Positions 1 through 11,859 of a stretch of DNA of 64,000 nucleotides are shown here, piece by piece. A program made the translations under genes and the position numbers. Location: NCBI RefSeq assembly GCF_020520425.1, contig NC_079492.1, forward strand, positions 144,367,861 to 144,431,860, in the 5' to 3' direction. Numbering within the stretch: position 1 is the first letter of the stretch; every line of letters starts with the position of its first letter. Origin of the DNA: Spinacia oleracea (taxonomy: Eukaryota; Streptophyta; Magnoliopsida; Caryophyllales; Amaranthaceae). Under the pieces are notes generated by a model. It was not told the DNA's origin and searched no databases. It was given only the letters and a program-made list of their open reading frames with translations.

Positions 1-55
1 AGTTATCGAATAAAATATTTTATATGATATTATATATGTATGATGTGATAATTTA

Positions 56-141
56 CCTCATCATTATGTCTTGCCTTTGAATATATATATATAACTCCCT
101 CATATGTTGTATATATTCAAAGGCAAGACATAATGATGAGG
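56..141. repeat. Perfect 32-bp inverted repeat, 22-nt spacer
   Basis: Arms 56-87 and 110-141 are perfect reverse complements by eye (both contain TTGCCTTTGAATATATA or its complement). The unit sits inside the decayed Copia interior, so it may be an inverted duplication of internal Copia sequence. Confidence 0.8.
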
Positions 142-2438
142 TTGAGTTGTATTTCAATCAAATAGTTATAATGAATCGATTGAGAAAATAAATACAAGAG
201 ATATTAATGACTTTAAAAACTTGTATAATGATATGATAGGTGATTTGAAGTTCACCGTGATAGTAAGTAACCTGAAGTTCATCAGAATGATAGTAGGTGA
301 CTTGAAGATCACCTAGAGGTTGAAAGTATTTTGTGATTGATTTAAGTATTGTAAATTTCTGATTGGGGCAATCATACGTCAGCACGAAATGAGAAAATAT
401 GAAAAAAGAAAAAAAATAATACAATTGCACATTGCATTTACTCCCCGTGATTAATGTTGATCTCCAGAAGAGAATGAAAATATGAAATATTTATTAAAAT
501 ACACGTTGAAAAGTGTATTATTAGTTGGTGAAGGATTTTATGCCCCATAATATATTGAAAATATTTTCCCAATTTAGGGGAGAGACGAGCTACGTTGGAA
601 AAATTAAAAGATATAATTGATCCCCATATGAGTAAGTGTACATGCCAACTTTATGTCCTCGAAGTATGTTTGGACATAAATATCTATGACTTAATTATGT
701 TAAGTTTAACATGTCTAGAGACATAAAGGTATATGTTAGTCATAGTGCTCGATGTTACACATAGTAAAGTGTTGAAAAATATATCTTGCCAATATTTATT
801 TAAATCTCTACATCTGAAGTGTAGATTATATATACGGTTCCAACATAGTGATGAGTTACAAAATTATTTATATGAAAAGGCAAGATAATGCAGTTGATAA
901 TATTTTTGAAAAAAAAGAAAACACTATTATAGTGTAAGAAATACCCTTGAAGTGGTATAGATATCTGAACTATAATAAATGGCCAATGAGAAAAGATGAA
1001 TGATACCTATTGAATAAGTATTCAAATATATATCATTGATGAATAGCATGCGAAGTATATGTTGAAGAATTTTATGATACCGATAGACGATGGAACCGAA
1101 ATATAATGCATATGCGAGAAATAATGGATTGAATAGGGGATCGTAAATCTATGTCTATTTCGATGTAGACATCATTATGATGATCAAATGAGCTCATGGA
1201 CCTGAAGTCCAAAAAGTTATAGATTTGAAATATCCACACTGTACAGTGTTTTGCATTTTGAGTCTTACATTCATATATATGTGTATTTAATATGTAAATG
1301 CATCATTCATCATACATTTAGTTTGTTTTGTGTTTTATCATGATTGATTTTCATTTATCCAGTTATATATGTTTCAAAACTATTATGATGTCGTATATAA
1401 ATATGCATCCAAAGAATGGTAAGACGGATTTGCAATTTTATGAATATTATAAGAGGAGTTTCTCCAATGGGCGAATAGTTTCTAAAGAAGTATATATATA
1501 ATGTTGATTTAATAACATGTTATGAATCATGCAAATAAAAAAAGTTCCTGAAGAACTTATACGTGATGTTCTTAAACATCTAACCCTTTAAGTTTTACAT
1601 ATATGAATGTCATAACATTGTTCAAATATTATCTAAATTCTTGAAGAGTGTTTTTGAAATGTCGTCTCAACCAGTACTTTGAGTACTTGAGAATTATGAA
1701 ATATACATATTAGTTTATTCACGGAAGAATTCTTGTACAAATATGAGTTGATTCAAAATTATAAAATAAGAGTATGTAATGTCCTTACATTGAGTTTTAT
1801 TTTATGGTCCAGAAGAACCATAAATCACATTATACCCTAAGTTGGACAGTGATATTATTATCTAGCATGTATTGCCATGAAAGTATGACTAAAGAAATTT
1901 TGGTCAAGATTATTGATTATTACTACTTATGACCTCCAGAAGAAGGTTTATATATGTCCAATATGAAAGGATACATTTTGTAATATTATATACAAGAAAA
2001 TATATTTATTTCACTTCCGGTATTATTTTCAAAAGTTTGGTGATATAAATACTCACCTAGCGCATACAAGTGAAGATTTGAAAATTCAAGTCAAATTAAG
2101 AAGAACCAACTTTCAAAGAGATCCATGTTGCTGCATTTGAAAAGTTATCAACAATATTAGATTCATTGAACTAGAAGATCTCAAGTGATGTATTCGTCAG
2201 GGGGAGAAAATACGCGTTGCACTCTTTTTTCCTTAACCATGGTTTTGTCCCATTGGGTTTTCCTGGTAAGGTTTTTAACGAGTCAACATCCCAAGCATAT
2301 TATTATGAGTGTTGTACTCTTTTCCTTCACTAGGTTTTTATCCCACAGGGTTTTCCTAGAAAGGTTTTTAATGATGCATCATCTCATGTACATTACAGGG
2401 CCATTGTATTGTTTAGATAATGGACATCCAAGGGGGAG

Positions 2439-2594
2439 TGTTATAAATATATTTTATTGTGAATGCCCATTACACCCTTGACATTCTTATCCTATATAAT
2501 GTAATTATGTGTACATATTATGTTAGTTGGGAATAAGATTATAACCACCTGTTTCTCACTTCCCCTCTCTCCCTTTCTCCCTAATTTCATAACA
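2439..2594 (+). repeat. 3' LTR of the Copia element (156 bp)
   Basis: Short LTR with TG...CA ends and inverted terminal bases TGTTAT/ATAACA. It abuts the polypurine tract. Its start resembles the reversed LTR at 34340-34525, so the two elements are probably relatives. The partner LTR is outside the window, so no target-site duplication can be checked. Confidence 0.75.
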
Positions 2595-2790
2595 ATTAAG
2601 ATATTTTTATATTTTTTTAAGTGGGAAAACATAATTTGTCAATTTGTTTAGGTGGTAAAAGTCAATTTAACCTTTCATTTTTCATTTTCAAATCATGAAA
2701 TAATTAAAATAAATAAAAGAATTACCCCATCCGTTCCAATTTAATTAATCATGCAATTTGTTTTCTTGCCGATCACTATGTAATTGTCAT

Positions 2791-3050
2791 ACCCCCTTCG
2801 TATTTTTTTAGGAGTCACATATACTACTTTCGGCAGTTTCTTTTAGGGTCACATTTCCGTTTTTAGTAACTTTTCTACTCCACCTCCTGATTATTTCATA
2901 AATCTAATTTCCACCACTTCATTAAACAATTATTTTCGTTAGACTCACTCCCACCCCTCCAAATTAAAATATTATGGTCCTTACTAGCTTTCTTTGATTA
3001 AAATATTTACCCCACCCCCACTTGTTTTTATTATTTTTAGTAGATTCAAC
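2791..3050. repeat. Truncated Stowaway-like MITE fragment
   Basis: The stretch starts with a decayed CCCCCTTCGTATTT-like terminus and continues with the subterminal sequence of the 35179-35461 element (hexanucleotide blocks such as AGTAACTT, CCCCACCCCCACTTG, TTTTTCCTAAGA). No right-hand terminus is present; it runs into the RNase H-like fragment. Confidence 0.55.
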
Positions 3051-3054
3051 TCTT

Positions 3055-3395
3055 TTTCCTAAGAGAAGGGCTAAATGGGGCCTTGTTTCTTGGTATAAAA
3101 ATTTGATTATTGAGGGAGATAATCTTGTGGTTGTCAACTCGATTAATCGTGTTTGGCAAATACCATGGGAAATTAACAATATTATTTGTGATGCAGAGAT
3201 GGATCTTACTAGTTACTACTTTGGAGTCCTTCTCCGTACGTCACTGCTTTCGAGAAGCAAATCAAGCGGCGGACTTCATGGCGAATCAGGGGCATACTAC
3301 TCCAGATCTCTGTTATCGGTTCTCTTCCTTTGCTCCTCCGCTCTCCCTCATCATCCGAAAGGATGCCTTAGGTTGGCCTACTTCGAGGACCTAAC
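3055..3395 (+). pseudogene. RNase H-like (RVT_3) fragment, frameshifted
   Basis: Two overlapping frames together look like the C-terminal half of the RNase H-like domain common in plant LINE-derived proteins. One frame holds LIIEGDNLVVVNSINRVW (about 3100-3155); another then holds FSVRHCFREANQAADFMANQ (about 3227-3286), with the expected His/Arg-rich then Asp-containing ending. The frame change lies near 3200-3230. There is no start codon context and no upstream reverse transcriptase, so this is a relic, probably from a LINE. A similar relic lies at 63760-63885. Confidence 0.65.
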
Positions 3396-3699
3396 CTAGT
3401 TTTCTCTCCGTATATTAAAAAAAAAACATGATCATTAATATCATAGCCAACTAAACATTAGTAAATCTGCCTTATTTTGGGATGAAGGGATTATTGTAAC
3501 GTGTGGTTGATATGATTAGAAAAAATAACATACTCCATATATAATAAATGGTGCACTTGACCGGCACAAAGTTTAAAAAGGGTGAGTTAATTTTATTAAA
3601 ATAAAAATACAAGTGGGTAAGTGAGGGTATTAATTTAAGGTATTCAAATAATGTAAAAAGTAATTAGAAATAAAATGAAGGTATTCGAGTTCCTTTTGT

Positions 3700-4165
3700 C
3701 GAATCGTCATTTCAGAGATAAAGCTCGAACATTCAATTCTTTGTTGGAATTCACGTCTACGGGCGGTAGAAATAATTGACAACACCGTTAATGACGATAG
3801 AGGCCCCTATGTCTTCCACATAAGTTGTTGTAGTAATCATCATAAAATTGGGTCTTTAATCCCAAAGTCAAGGAACTTGCTAAAGTTTGCGTAATTATAC
3901 ATTTATGGCATAGATAATGAATTAAAAAAATCGTATGCATGTGATAGATGGTTCTGAATCTTCTATGATAAGCCCCATAATCCTATATAGAAAGAATACA
4001 AAATTGCTTGACAGTGTAAATCCATATGTTGCGATGTTTCAGAATGCTCGAACCATGTTGCGTGGCCAATGTGAATATCGAGACTTGCGAATTAGGATTA
4101 TTCGGGCTAGAGAAAGTAGACAACATATTCACACCTTTTTAGACTCTTATGAATCTATAACTTAA
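3700..4165 (+). pseudogene. Helitron Rep/helicase fragment (helitron-like N domain)
   Basis: Three frames in succession give the typical blocks of the Helitron helicase-like N-terminal domain. First comes an FRDKARTFNSLLEFTS block (about 3712-3760), then DNTVNDDRGPYVFHIS and KIGSLIPK blocks (about 3778-3875), then SVNPYVAMFQNARTML and DLRIRIIRARESRQH (about 4015-4130). Two frame changes, near 3777 and 3895, break it. The family is known for rolling-circle transposition. The catalytic HUH and helicase parts are absent here, so it is dead. No Helitron 3' hairpin or CTRR end was recognised nearby. Confidence 0.7.
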
Positions 4166-5890
4166 TTTTGGACACTTTTTTAGTTTCTTACTTCTGGTTT
4201 TATGTTTTATACAAGTGACATAAAATATTTAGAAACGTTTTGATACTGCCAAATAATAAACATTGCAATTAACATAGTCGTTTAAGAGTTTCTTTTTATA
4301 CTCCGTACTTTTTTCCGGTACCCGTACAATAGCACGGCAAAGGCTAGTAATTCAATTACCCGCGCTCTTCTTACCAAATGCCCCGTAAAGATCGGACCAC
4401 ATTGCTGTCTATTCTACCGCCAAATATTCACCGCCTAAACATTAAAAACCATAATCTCATCGTCGCCGTCGTTAAACTTATGATCACAACCATAATCTCT
4501 CTTAATTCAATCTTGGAATTCCGGTCAAATCCTAACCCTAGATTACGGATAAACATCTAAATTCTCACTCCAATGACATGAAATCGTCTAAATTCTCTCT
4601 CCAATTTCATGAAAACGCTGATTAAAATCTGGAAATGTCCATCATAATTTAACCTTCGATCACCTGTGTAAGACAACAAAAAGTGCCCGATTAGTCTTTG
4701 CGATTGAAAATTGAGGGCTTCATTGGAGTTGATATCACCACATAAGCAGCAATTTTATGGCGTTGAAGACTTGAAGAAGAAGTAATTCAGAAACGGTAAG
4801 CAAATTCCCTTTGGATTACACCAATTGATCATATTTTTCTTCTTGAATTTTCTCAACCGAGCTTATATCAATCAAGTAAATTCAGTTTTTTTTTTGGTGT
4901 GTGTTGAGAGGATTTTTCTAGGGTTTACGATTTTGATTTGATTTTAAAATTATCGTTTTATCAACGCAGAAAAACAAAGAGAAGATGAAGAACATTCTAT
5001 TCCACAGATCAAGTAATCTTCAATTCTTCATTTAGTATTTGTATATTATGATCTTTAAATTAATTTTAAAATTTGTAATAATAATTCTTGTTTGTTGGAT
5101 TCAATTGAAATTCTTGCCAGTTCAATTTCAAAACGACAGCGTTTCATAGGATATTCCTGATGATGGAGGAGTACTACTGTAGTACTGTACTAGTAACGCA
5201 GTAAGTTTCCCTCGAGTTCCCTCTTCTGCTTCATTATCACAATGCTTCATTATGCCTGACTGATTTGGTTATTGATTATGTTTGTTAGTGGAACATTTCA
5301 AATTTTACACCAATCACACATTTTTCGTTAACTGTCTACTAAAATTGTTGTGTTCGCCACAATATATACGGAGTACTACATTATTTCTAAGTTGTTTAGT
5401 CCTTGAAAATATTTTCGGAGACCAAGTCTATCTTTACACATCCATATTTTAACTCTACATCTAATCCATGAACCCATTAGCAAGATACATGTAATTGTCT
5501 TGTGGGTCTAGGGTAGACGCAAAATTTCTACCCGTCATTGATACGGGGTAACTCTTTGGACATTATATATACACGCGTATCGCACAATGAATTTTCTATC
5601 TTTTCAGCTCATGTTTGTTAGTCTAATTTCTCAAAAGATTAGCAAACATCCTTACATTATTCAAATTAGAATCTTTGATTATTCCAAGTCAAGGTCAAAA
5701 CTTTGCATGTAATGTTCATTGCTTGGCTGGCATTTTGGAAGGTTGTTTACTTGTTTTCTTGCCTTGTCCCATTTTTGCTTGACTTGCTTGACTTCCCCAA
5801 AAAATATATATTCTATATGTTGCAGGGCCGTCTCCGGCTATATGGGAGCCCTGCTCTAAGTATAAATATTAGGCCCCTATAAAATTTATA
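4166..5890. other. No gene recognised
   Basis: Mostly AT-rich with short ORFs. 4640-5230 has a UTR/intron feel (pyrimidine tracts, possible GT and AG sites) but no open frame with recognisable protein. A stretch at 5823-5890 starts CAGGGCCGTCTCCGG and holds AGGCCCCTA, which looks like the end of a hAT-type relic cut off by the following MITE. Confidence 0.5.
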
Positions 5891-5901
5891 GAAGACAATT
5901 A

Positions 5902-6229
5902 CTCCCTCCGTCCCGGAATACTTGACCTGTTTTCCTTATCGGGCCGTCCCTTAATACTTGACCTGTTTCTAAAAATGGAAATATTCTAACAATATTATAT
6001 TATTTCTCACTCCACCCCTATTAACCCACCTACCCCCTACTCCATACAAAAAATAATTAAAAATTCAACCCCTACTCTCCCCCAACCCCACCCCTTCACA
6101 CATTTCCCACTAACTACATTAAAATAATACCCCACTATCAATTACTACCTATTAAATTAAATAAGTCAATTCAAGTCCCTTAAACTCTGTGCCGGTCAAA
6201 CCGGGTCGAGTATTCCGGGACGGAGGGAG
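5902..6229. mobile_element. Stowaway MITE, TA target duplication
   Basis: Terminal inverted repeats CTCCCTCCGTCCCGGAATAC and its reverse complement, flanked by TA at 5900-5901 and 6230-6231, 328 bp, no ORF. This is the Tc1/mariner-type non-autonomous pattern. It is closely similar along its length to 44749-45076. Confidence 0.9.
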
Positions 6230-6508
6230 TATTACGGAGTAAATGTAAAGCACATTATTAAGATTGTTTATACAAAGTATAAAACCAAAATACTAAAGAT
6301 ATTTAAGATTTTAAGTGGGTTGTTTGAGAAAATGAATTAAACATGGGTGATTTTTTCATTATTGCCAAAAATATAAAGGAAGTAGTTCATTCGATTATAG
6401 TGAAAAGGAGAGAGGTACATAGTAATTGAGATTTAAAAACATTAACTACGAAGTATTGGAAATCAAAATCATGAAAATTGGTGAGAGAAATTGTTAATGT
6501 TTGACTAA

Positions 6509-6570
6509 AATGCAAAGAGTCACAGTAATAATAATCATTAATGATTATGATTACTGTTACTCTTTGCATT
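6509..6570. repeat. Palindrome, 31-bp arms without spacer
   Basis: Arms 6509-6539 and 6540-6570 are reverse complements with two mismatches by eye (both hold ATGCAAAGAGT or its complement). It may be the centre of a small fold-back element. Confidence 0.7.
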
Positions 6571-7020
6571 AACAGTCTAAGGCGCCATGAGGCCCATGAC
6601 GTTGAATGTTCAAATTAACAAGGGTTGAAGAAGACAATGCATGCAACTTGGTGATGGTGACTTGGTGAGATGGTCCAAACAGTAGTCTAAACATGTTATT
6701 GAAGACTCCATTGTTCTACCGTTCTTCTACCCCTAGCCGTGCTTCATACGGAGAAACTCTTCGGCCATAAGTTTTAAAAAGTTGTATGGTCTATGAAGAA
6801 TAGGAGATATATTATTTCGACTTGCTTAAATGGTCTTGAGTTGATAACCTTGAATATGCCTAGACAACAATTAAGCATCCATTAAACTTATCAAATGACA
6901 TCATAAAAGAGACATTAATCATTATATTGACTTGGAAAGAAACCATTGCTTATTTTTTCCTATGTGGTCCGTCTACTTCATTAGAGCTTGTTTATTGAGG
7001 CTATTGGAAAGTTGTAATTG

Positions 7021-7336
7021 CAGTTTTTTTTTTTTTTTTTTTTTTGACATTGGATAAACTTGCATTAGAAATAAAAACATATTACAACCTAGCACTTAAA
7101 ACTATAAGTGCACTACCCCAAACATCAACCCCAGCTTTAATTAACCTTGTCCCTTGTTCTCGGAGAAATATTGGCCCTTCCGTACCCTTTAATCAATTCC
7201 GTGGCAAGCAGAATCTTTAGGAGAATTTACATGAAATCCAATTGGAACATCAAAAAAACGTGTAATCTTCATCTTCCGAGGGTGTACCTCTTGTTCCCGA
7301 ACCCCTTTGCACATAAGACGTAGCTGGAAAAAAAAC
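7021..7336 (-). mobile_element. Poly-A-tailed retro-insertion (5'-truncated LINE-like)
   Basis: A 22-nt T-run (7024-7045) at the left end is the poly-A tail of a minus-strand insertion. TTGTAATTG occurs at 7012-7020 and again at 7337-7345, as a target-site duplication. The body gives no convincing protein. The length and missing pol III boxes favour a truncated LINE over a SINE. What else: a processed pseudogene tail. Confidence 0.6.
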
Positions 7337-7345
7337 TTGTAATTG

Positions 7346-8270
7346 TGGATAATATTGCTTCTTCATATATATGTTTCTTTGTTTTATTATATTTCAAACA
7401 AAGTTCGTTCAATAGAAAAAAATCTCACAGTATTAAGTTGTCGTTTGTTCGAGTATAGGAAGTATTATTCTCAAGAAATTTGTTTTTCAATTTCTATGAG
7501 AAGTACAAAATGTTGCTTTGTTGAGTATACAGGAAATAAGTATTTCATAAGACCTTCCAGAAAACCTTGTGTTTACTATGTTACTATGTACTTAGTTTAT
7601 GTATGTGACTATGTTAGTTGACATAAATTGAAGAAATATAGGATAACTGACCAATTTATAAGACCAGTTGGCTGCCTCTTATATATGAGATTATATATAG
7701 AGTATATAGCATTGGATATACGTTTATGCATAGCCAATTGTTGGTACAAAAACTACGTATATAAACGTTGCATCTATTTCAGAACAATAAAATATATGAG
7801 CGGGTAGCTAACGTTGGTACAAAAATTACGTAATCAGCTACTCCGTACTACGTATCAAGATATTGTAGCTCTTTTGAGCAGGTAGGTGAAGGAAAAAAAA
7901 ATGTAGAAAAGGTAAAATAAATAAAATTGTATAATTAATTTTCTTTTTTTACAGGGAGCTAAAAATTATTGTAGCCTACCAATTCGAACCATTGTAACTT
8001 AAAAGCACTATAGCTAAAAATTTGATGTGGCAAATTCAGCTACACCATCGTTTAGCTAATCACTGGAGTTGATCTAACATACTACCGTTAGGAAACTATC
8101 CTAATATAGTAATATCAAACACTTGCCTAAATATTATCTTATCAAAACAATTCTAAATACTCCGTAATATGATAGATGGCCAACTTATAAGAGGTACCAC
8201 GAAAAAGATTTATTAGGCATATAAAAAATGAAAAATGGTTCTTTCTACCCCCACCCCCACGGTGAGAGTG
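7346..8270. other. No gene recognised upstream of the receptor gene
   Basis: AT-rich spacer with short ORFs of no recognisable content (for example 7343-7621). A few CTCCGTA motifs typical of this genome occur. A pyrimidine tract lies about 90 bases before the receptor gene start. Confidence 0.5.
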
Positions 8271-8280
8271 AGAAGTTGTC

Positions 8281-8287
8281 TATAAAG
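8281..8287 (+). promoter_or_regulatory. TATA box of the receptor-like protein gene
   Basis: TATAAAG lies 54-60 bases upstream of the ATG at 8341, in a sensible position for a short 5' leader. Predicted from motif and distance only. Confidence 0.5.
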
Positions 8288-8340
8288 TCTTATTAGGAGC
8301 TGTATAATTTTTCATCACAAAAAAACCCTCTCCCGCAAAA

Positions 8341-11300
8341 ATGGGGAAATTACAAATCTATTATTTGCTATCTATTATTCTCCTTTTTGTTTTATGTATT
8401 GAAAATATGAAGTTGTGTAGTTGTGGCATGTACTCCAACAGCAGTCATTTGCTGAAGTTGGGGTGTAAGCCTGCTGAAAGGAAGGCACTGCTCGACTTCA
8501 AGAGCAGTGTTACCTTCCTTGACAAACTTGTTTCGTCTTCTTGGGAAGGCGAGGATTGTTGCAGCTGGAGTAGGGTTAAGTGTAATCCTACTACCGGCCA
8601 CATCGTTGAACTCCGTCTCAATGGTGGTAACTATTCGTACTTGTTTGAAGCTAGAAAGATGGAGTCGTCTTTGGTATATTTGTTGGAGTTGAATCATCTT
8701 GAGTATCTGGATGTAAGCGCCAACAACTTCAATTCCGCCCACGACTATTTCGTCAATGACTTCAACTTGAGCAAGATCCCGAAATTCATGGGCTCAATGA
8801 AGCAACTGAGGTATCTCAACCTCTCATATAATGCCTTTTTCTGGAAAAGTTCCTGATGAACTTGGTAATCTCACTAACTTGCAAGTCCTCGATTTATCAC
8901 ATATCGGTAATTTTTTATTTACGCCTAGTTTGAAATGGGTTTCTAGTCTTCACCAATTGCATCACCTAGATTTAAGCTTGATTGGTCTAAGTCAAGTCCA
9001 TGACTGGATAGATTCTCTTATTGGCCCGCTTTCTTTTTTAAGAGTCTTGGGTTTATCTGATTGTGGCCTAATAACCACCCGTCAGTTGAAGAATTCATCA
9101 ATTACTTCACATCCACTATCTATCTGTAAACTAGATCTTAATGGTAATGATTTTGAGGGAGAATTTCCATCTTTTATTCAACACTTGACCTCACTTGAAT
9201 ACCTTGACCTTTCAAATAATCAGAATTTGGAAGCCCGAATCCCAATTTGGCTAGGTGAACTAAAAAGCCTTGTACACTTGAATTTAAGAGACTGTGCTTT
9301 TACTGGTATTGAAGTAGGAAATATTTGGAGCCTTGTACGCAACCTGTGCAACTTGAAATCACTTGACCTGAGCAGTAATAAAATACAAGCCAAGTTGTTG
9401 GAAGGTCGTGAAAATATATCCAGAACAATTTGCACCCATTTTGACATTGAAATGCTAGATTTATCTTGGAATTCAATTAGTGGTAGGATACCTGTTTGGT
9501 TAGGAGAGGAGTTTCGAAGCCTTAAGTCTCTTTCTCTTAGTGGTAACAACTTATCAGGAGAGATCCCAACTTCTCTAGGAATGTTATCATCCATGAAACA
9601 CTTGGACATTTCCAATAATCCTTTGGAAGCAGCTGTTTTGTCTGAAAGTCACTTTGCTAATCTCTCAAGCTTGACAGATCTGTTTATGGATCAAACCTTT
9701 CTAACTTTGAAGCTGTCTTCTTATTGGTTGCCTCCCTTCCAACTTCAGAACTTCTATGCTAGCTACTGCAAAATCAATGGTCCATTCCCTCAGTGGCTCA
9801 AAACACAAAAGAATATCAGTAATTTGTATTTGTCTGACGCTGGAATTCACGGGGCATTGCCAAAATGGTTTCATAACATGCATTCACTTTCTTACGTGTC
9901 TCTCTCTAACAATCAAATAACCGGATGTCCCATCTTTCCTGTTAACTTTGAACAAATTTCTCTCTCAAATAATTCCTTATCTTGCCAATATCTGACTAAT
10001 ATGAGTAGAAACACCGTGTATTATTCTTCTCAGGGTGTTGATCTCTCTGATAATTCTATTTCAGGCCAGCTTCTAGAACATTTATACCATGACATGCCTA
10101 ACTTGAGTACACTCGTCCTATCCCGTAACCTGATAAATGGTTCAATTCCAGAGTCTATGTGCCATTTTACATCCTTGCAAATTCTAGATCTTCACAAGAA
10201 TAGGCTATCAGGGACAATTCCACATTGTTTGGGTGAATCTTCGGAACTTGAATTTGTACATCTCGCCTTCAACAATCTCTCAGGGGATATCCCTTGCTTC
10301 AGACTCACACATGTTGAGAATGAGTGGAGTTCTTCATATCTCTCTTTTGTGAGTTTAAATGACAATATGTTGAGTGGACAAATTCCTTCTTGCTTAGCTA
10401 ACCTCTCAACACTTGAAGTTTTGGATGTTGGTGAAAATAAACTCTCAGGTGAGATACCAATGTTCATTACTGGACTAAATCTTCCAGTCTTGCGAATACT
10501 TCGGCTGAGAAATAATAAACTCGAAGGCAGTATCCCCGAGCAGTTGTGCTCATTGTCTAACCTTCAAATCTTGGACCTTGGCCTTAATTATTTAGGTGGA
10601 ACCATCCCTTCCTGTCTAGCCAACATGACGGCAATGAATTCCTTTGTTGATTATGACTCAATTTTTTATGCTGACATGAACCAAGTCAACGAGGTTATCA
10701 AAGGAATTGAGCGAGCGTATACAACCACCCTAAAGTATATGGTGAACGTTGACCTTTCATGCAACAACCTAATCGGCAGCATTCCGGAAGGGATCACAAA
10801 TCTCACTTATTTGCGTAACCTTAATCTATCTTACAATCACTTATCAGGACAAATTCCCATGAGCATAGGTTGTCTGAAATCCTTGGAATCTCTTGATTTA
10901 TCAAGGAATAAACTCCAGGGCACAATCCCAATAAGCATGGGTGCAATATTTTCCTTGGAATCCCTTGACTTGTCCTACAACAATCTTTCTGGTCAAATCC
11001 CAACCGGAAACCAGTTGCAAACCCTCAATGACCCTTTGAGTTACGCAGGCAATCCATATCTTTGCGGAGACCCACTTGCCAAGAAATGCAAAAGCGATAA
11101 TGACTCACCAAATGGTTCATCGGGAGACCAAAACAACGAAGATGAAGTAAGTGAGGACAAGCATGAGACAATGTGGTTCTACCTGGTTGTGATGTCAGGA
11201 TTTGCTACCGGGTTTTGGTGTGTTGTTGGGACTCTGTTCTTGAAAAAGAGTTGGAGGCATGCTTTTTTTAGGCGTGTTGAATTTGTCCAGGATTGGTTGT

Positions 11301-11350
11301 ATGTGGCCGTTGTTGTTCGAGTTCCTAAGCTTATGAGACGCTTCATATGA
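8341..11350 (+). CDS. LRR receptor-like protein (Cf/EIX type), one frameshift
   Basis: Intronless receptor-like protein of about 1000 residues: extracellular leucine-rich repeats, one membrane span, no kinase. Such proteins work at the plasma membrane in perception of microbial patterns or in development, with partner kinases of the SOBIR1/BAK1 type (family knowledge). In the first part, residues 1-28 form a signal peptide and residues about 42-82 form the LRRNT_2 cap (CKPAERKALLDFKSS; EDCCSW). The second part has many NLSGxIP-type repeats, an acidic stretch (DNDSPNGSSGDQNNEDE), a membrane helix (MWFYLVVMSGFATGFWCVVG) and a short basic tail ending RRFI. The frame changes in a five-T run at 8836-8840. 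One T fewer would keep the repeat pattern, so this is a recent mutation or a base-calling error. The start at 8341 gives the signal peptide; an AATAAA lies at 11503-11508. The ligand cannot be inferred. Confidence 0.88.
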
Positions 11351-11621
11351 TAATTCCGGTGAATGTGGCCGTTGTTCAGGGTGTATGTGTAATTGTGTAA
11401 AGATGGTTAAATTCAGTAAGGTCTTTCTCCAACTTGGTTTTGTTTTCGTAATGTGTCTACACCAAGTATGGTATGTCTGTAATTTCTTTTTGCCTTCTAT
11501 TAAATAAAATTACTACTGGGCTGCAGCACCCCAAGTGAATTATTTGCTGCCATTTTTGTTTTTGTCAACAGATATTATAAGTTGTAACTTAATTTTCTAC
11601 TCTTGAATGAAATAATCAAAC

Positions 11622-11859
11622 ATAGATAATGATTCCTCAGATAGTTCAGGCGATCAAGGCAACCAAGATGGAGAAGACGAGCATAAGCATGAGACGATGA
11701 AGACGATGATATCAGGATTTGCTACCGGGTTTTGGGGGTGTCGTAGGAACTTTGCTTCTAAAAAGATGGAGCTATGATTTCTTTAGGCGTGTTGAAGACG
11801 CCCCAGACTGGTTGTATGTAGCCATTACTGTTAGGATGGCTAATGTCAGGAACAAATAA
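11622..11859 (+). pseudogene. C-terminal relic of a tandem receptor-like protein gene
   Basis: Clear similarity to the last 75 residues of the preceding gene: a Ser/Asp/Glu-rich spacer (DNDSSDSSGDQGNQDGEDE), a HKHET block, the membrane motif ISGFATGFW, the FFRRVE block and a DWLYVA-containing tail ending at TAA 11857-11859. An extra G in a G-run near 11735 shifts the frame, and all upstream LRRs are gone. The 3' flanks are also alike (AACTTGGTTTT and CACCAAGTATG occur after both), so the whole gene end was duplicated and one copy later lost its body. Confidence 0.85.

Larger units (their letters stand above)
1..2594 (+). mobile_element. Decayed Ty1/Copia element, 3' part with one LTR
   Basis: The 3' portion of a Copia-type LTR retrotransposon whose 5' end lies outside the window. 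A polypurine tract (AAGGGGGAG, 2430-2438) directly precedes an LTR at 2439-2594 that begins TGTTAT and ends ATAACA. The interior is related by eye to the reverse complement of the element at 34340-40710: both have the FP-x-LG-like stretch after the integrase region (here near 566-582), a block near 1240-1300, and two copies of a 3' leader motif before the polypurine tract (about 2205-2275 and 2310-2372). No long ORF survives. The 98-aa ORF over 2185-2481 runs from the untranslated 3' region into the LTR and is not a gene. Confidence 0.8.

Noticed and set aside
2185-2481. 98-aa ORF
   Set aside because: Covers the Copia 3' leader, polypurine tract and LTR start; non-coding in the related element.
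7343-7621. 92-aa ORF
   Set aside because: AT-rich, Cys/Tyr-rich chance frame beginning within the retro-insertion's target duplication; no motif or promoter.
9220-9615. 131-aa ORF antisense to the receptor gene
   Set aside because: Shadow frame of the LRR coding sequence.
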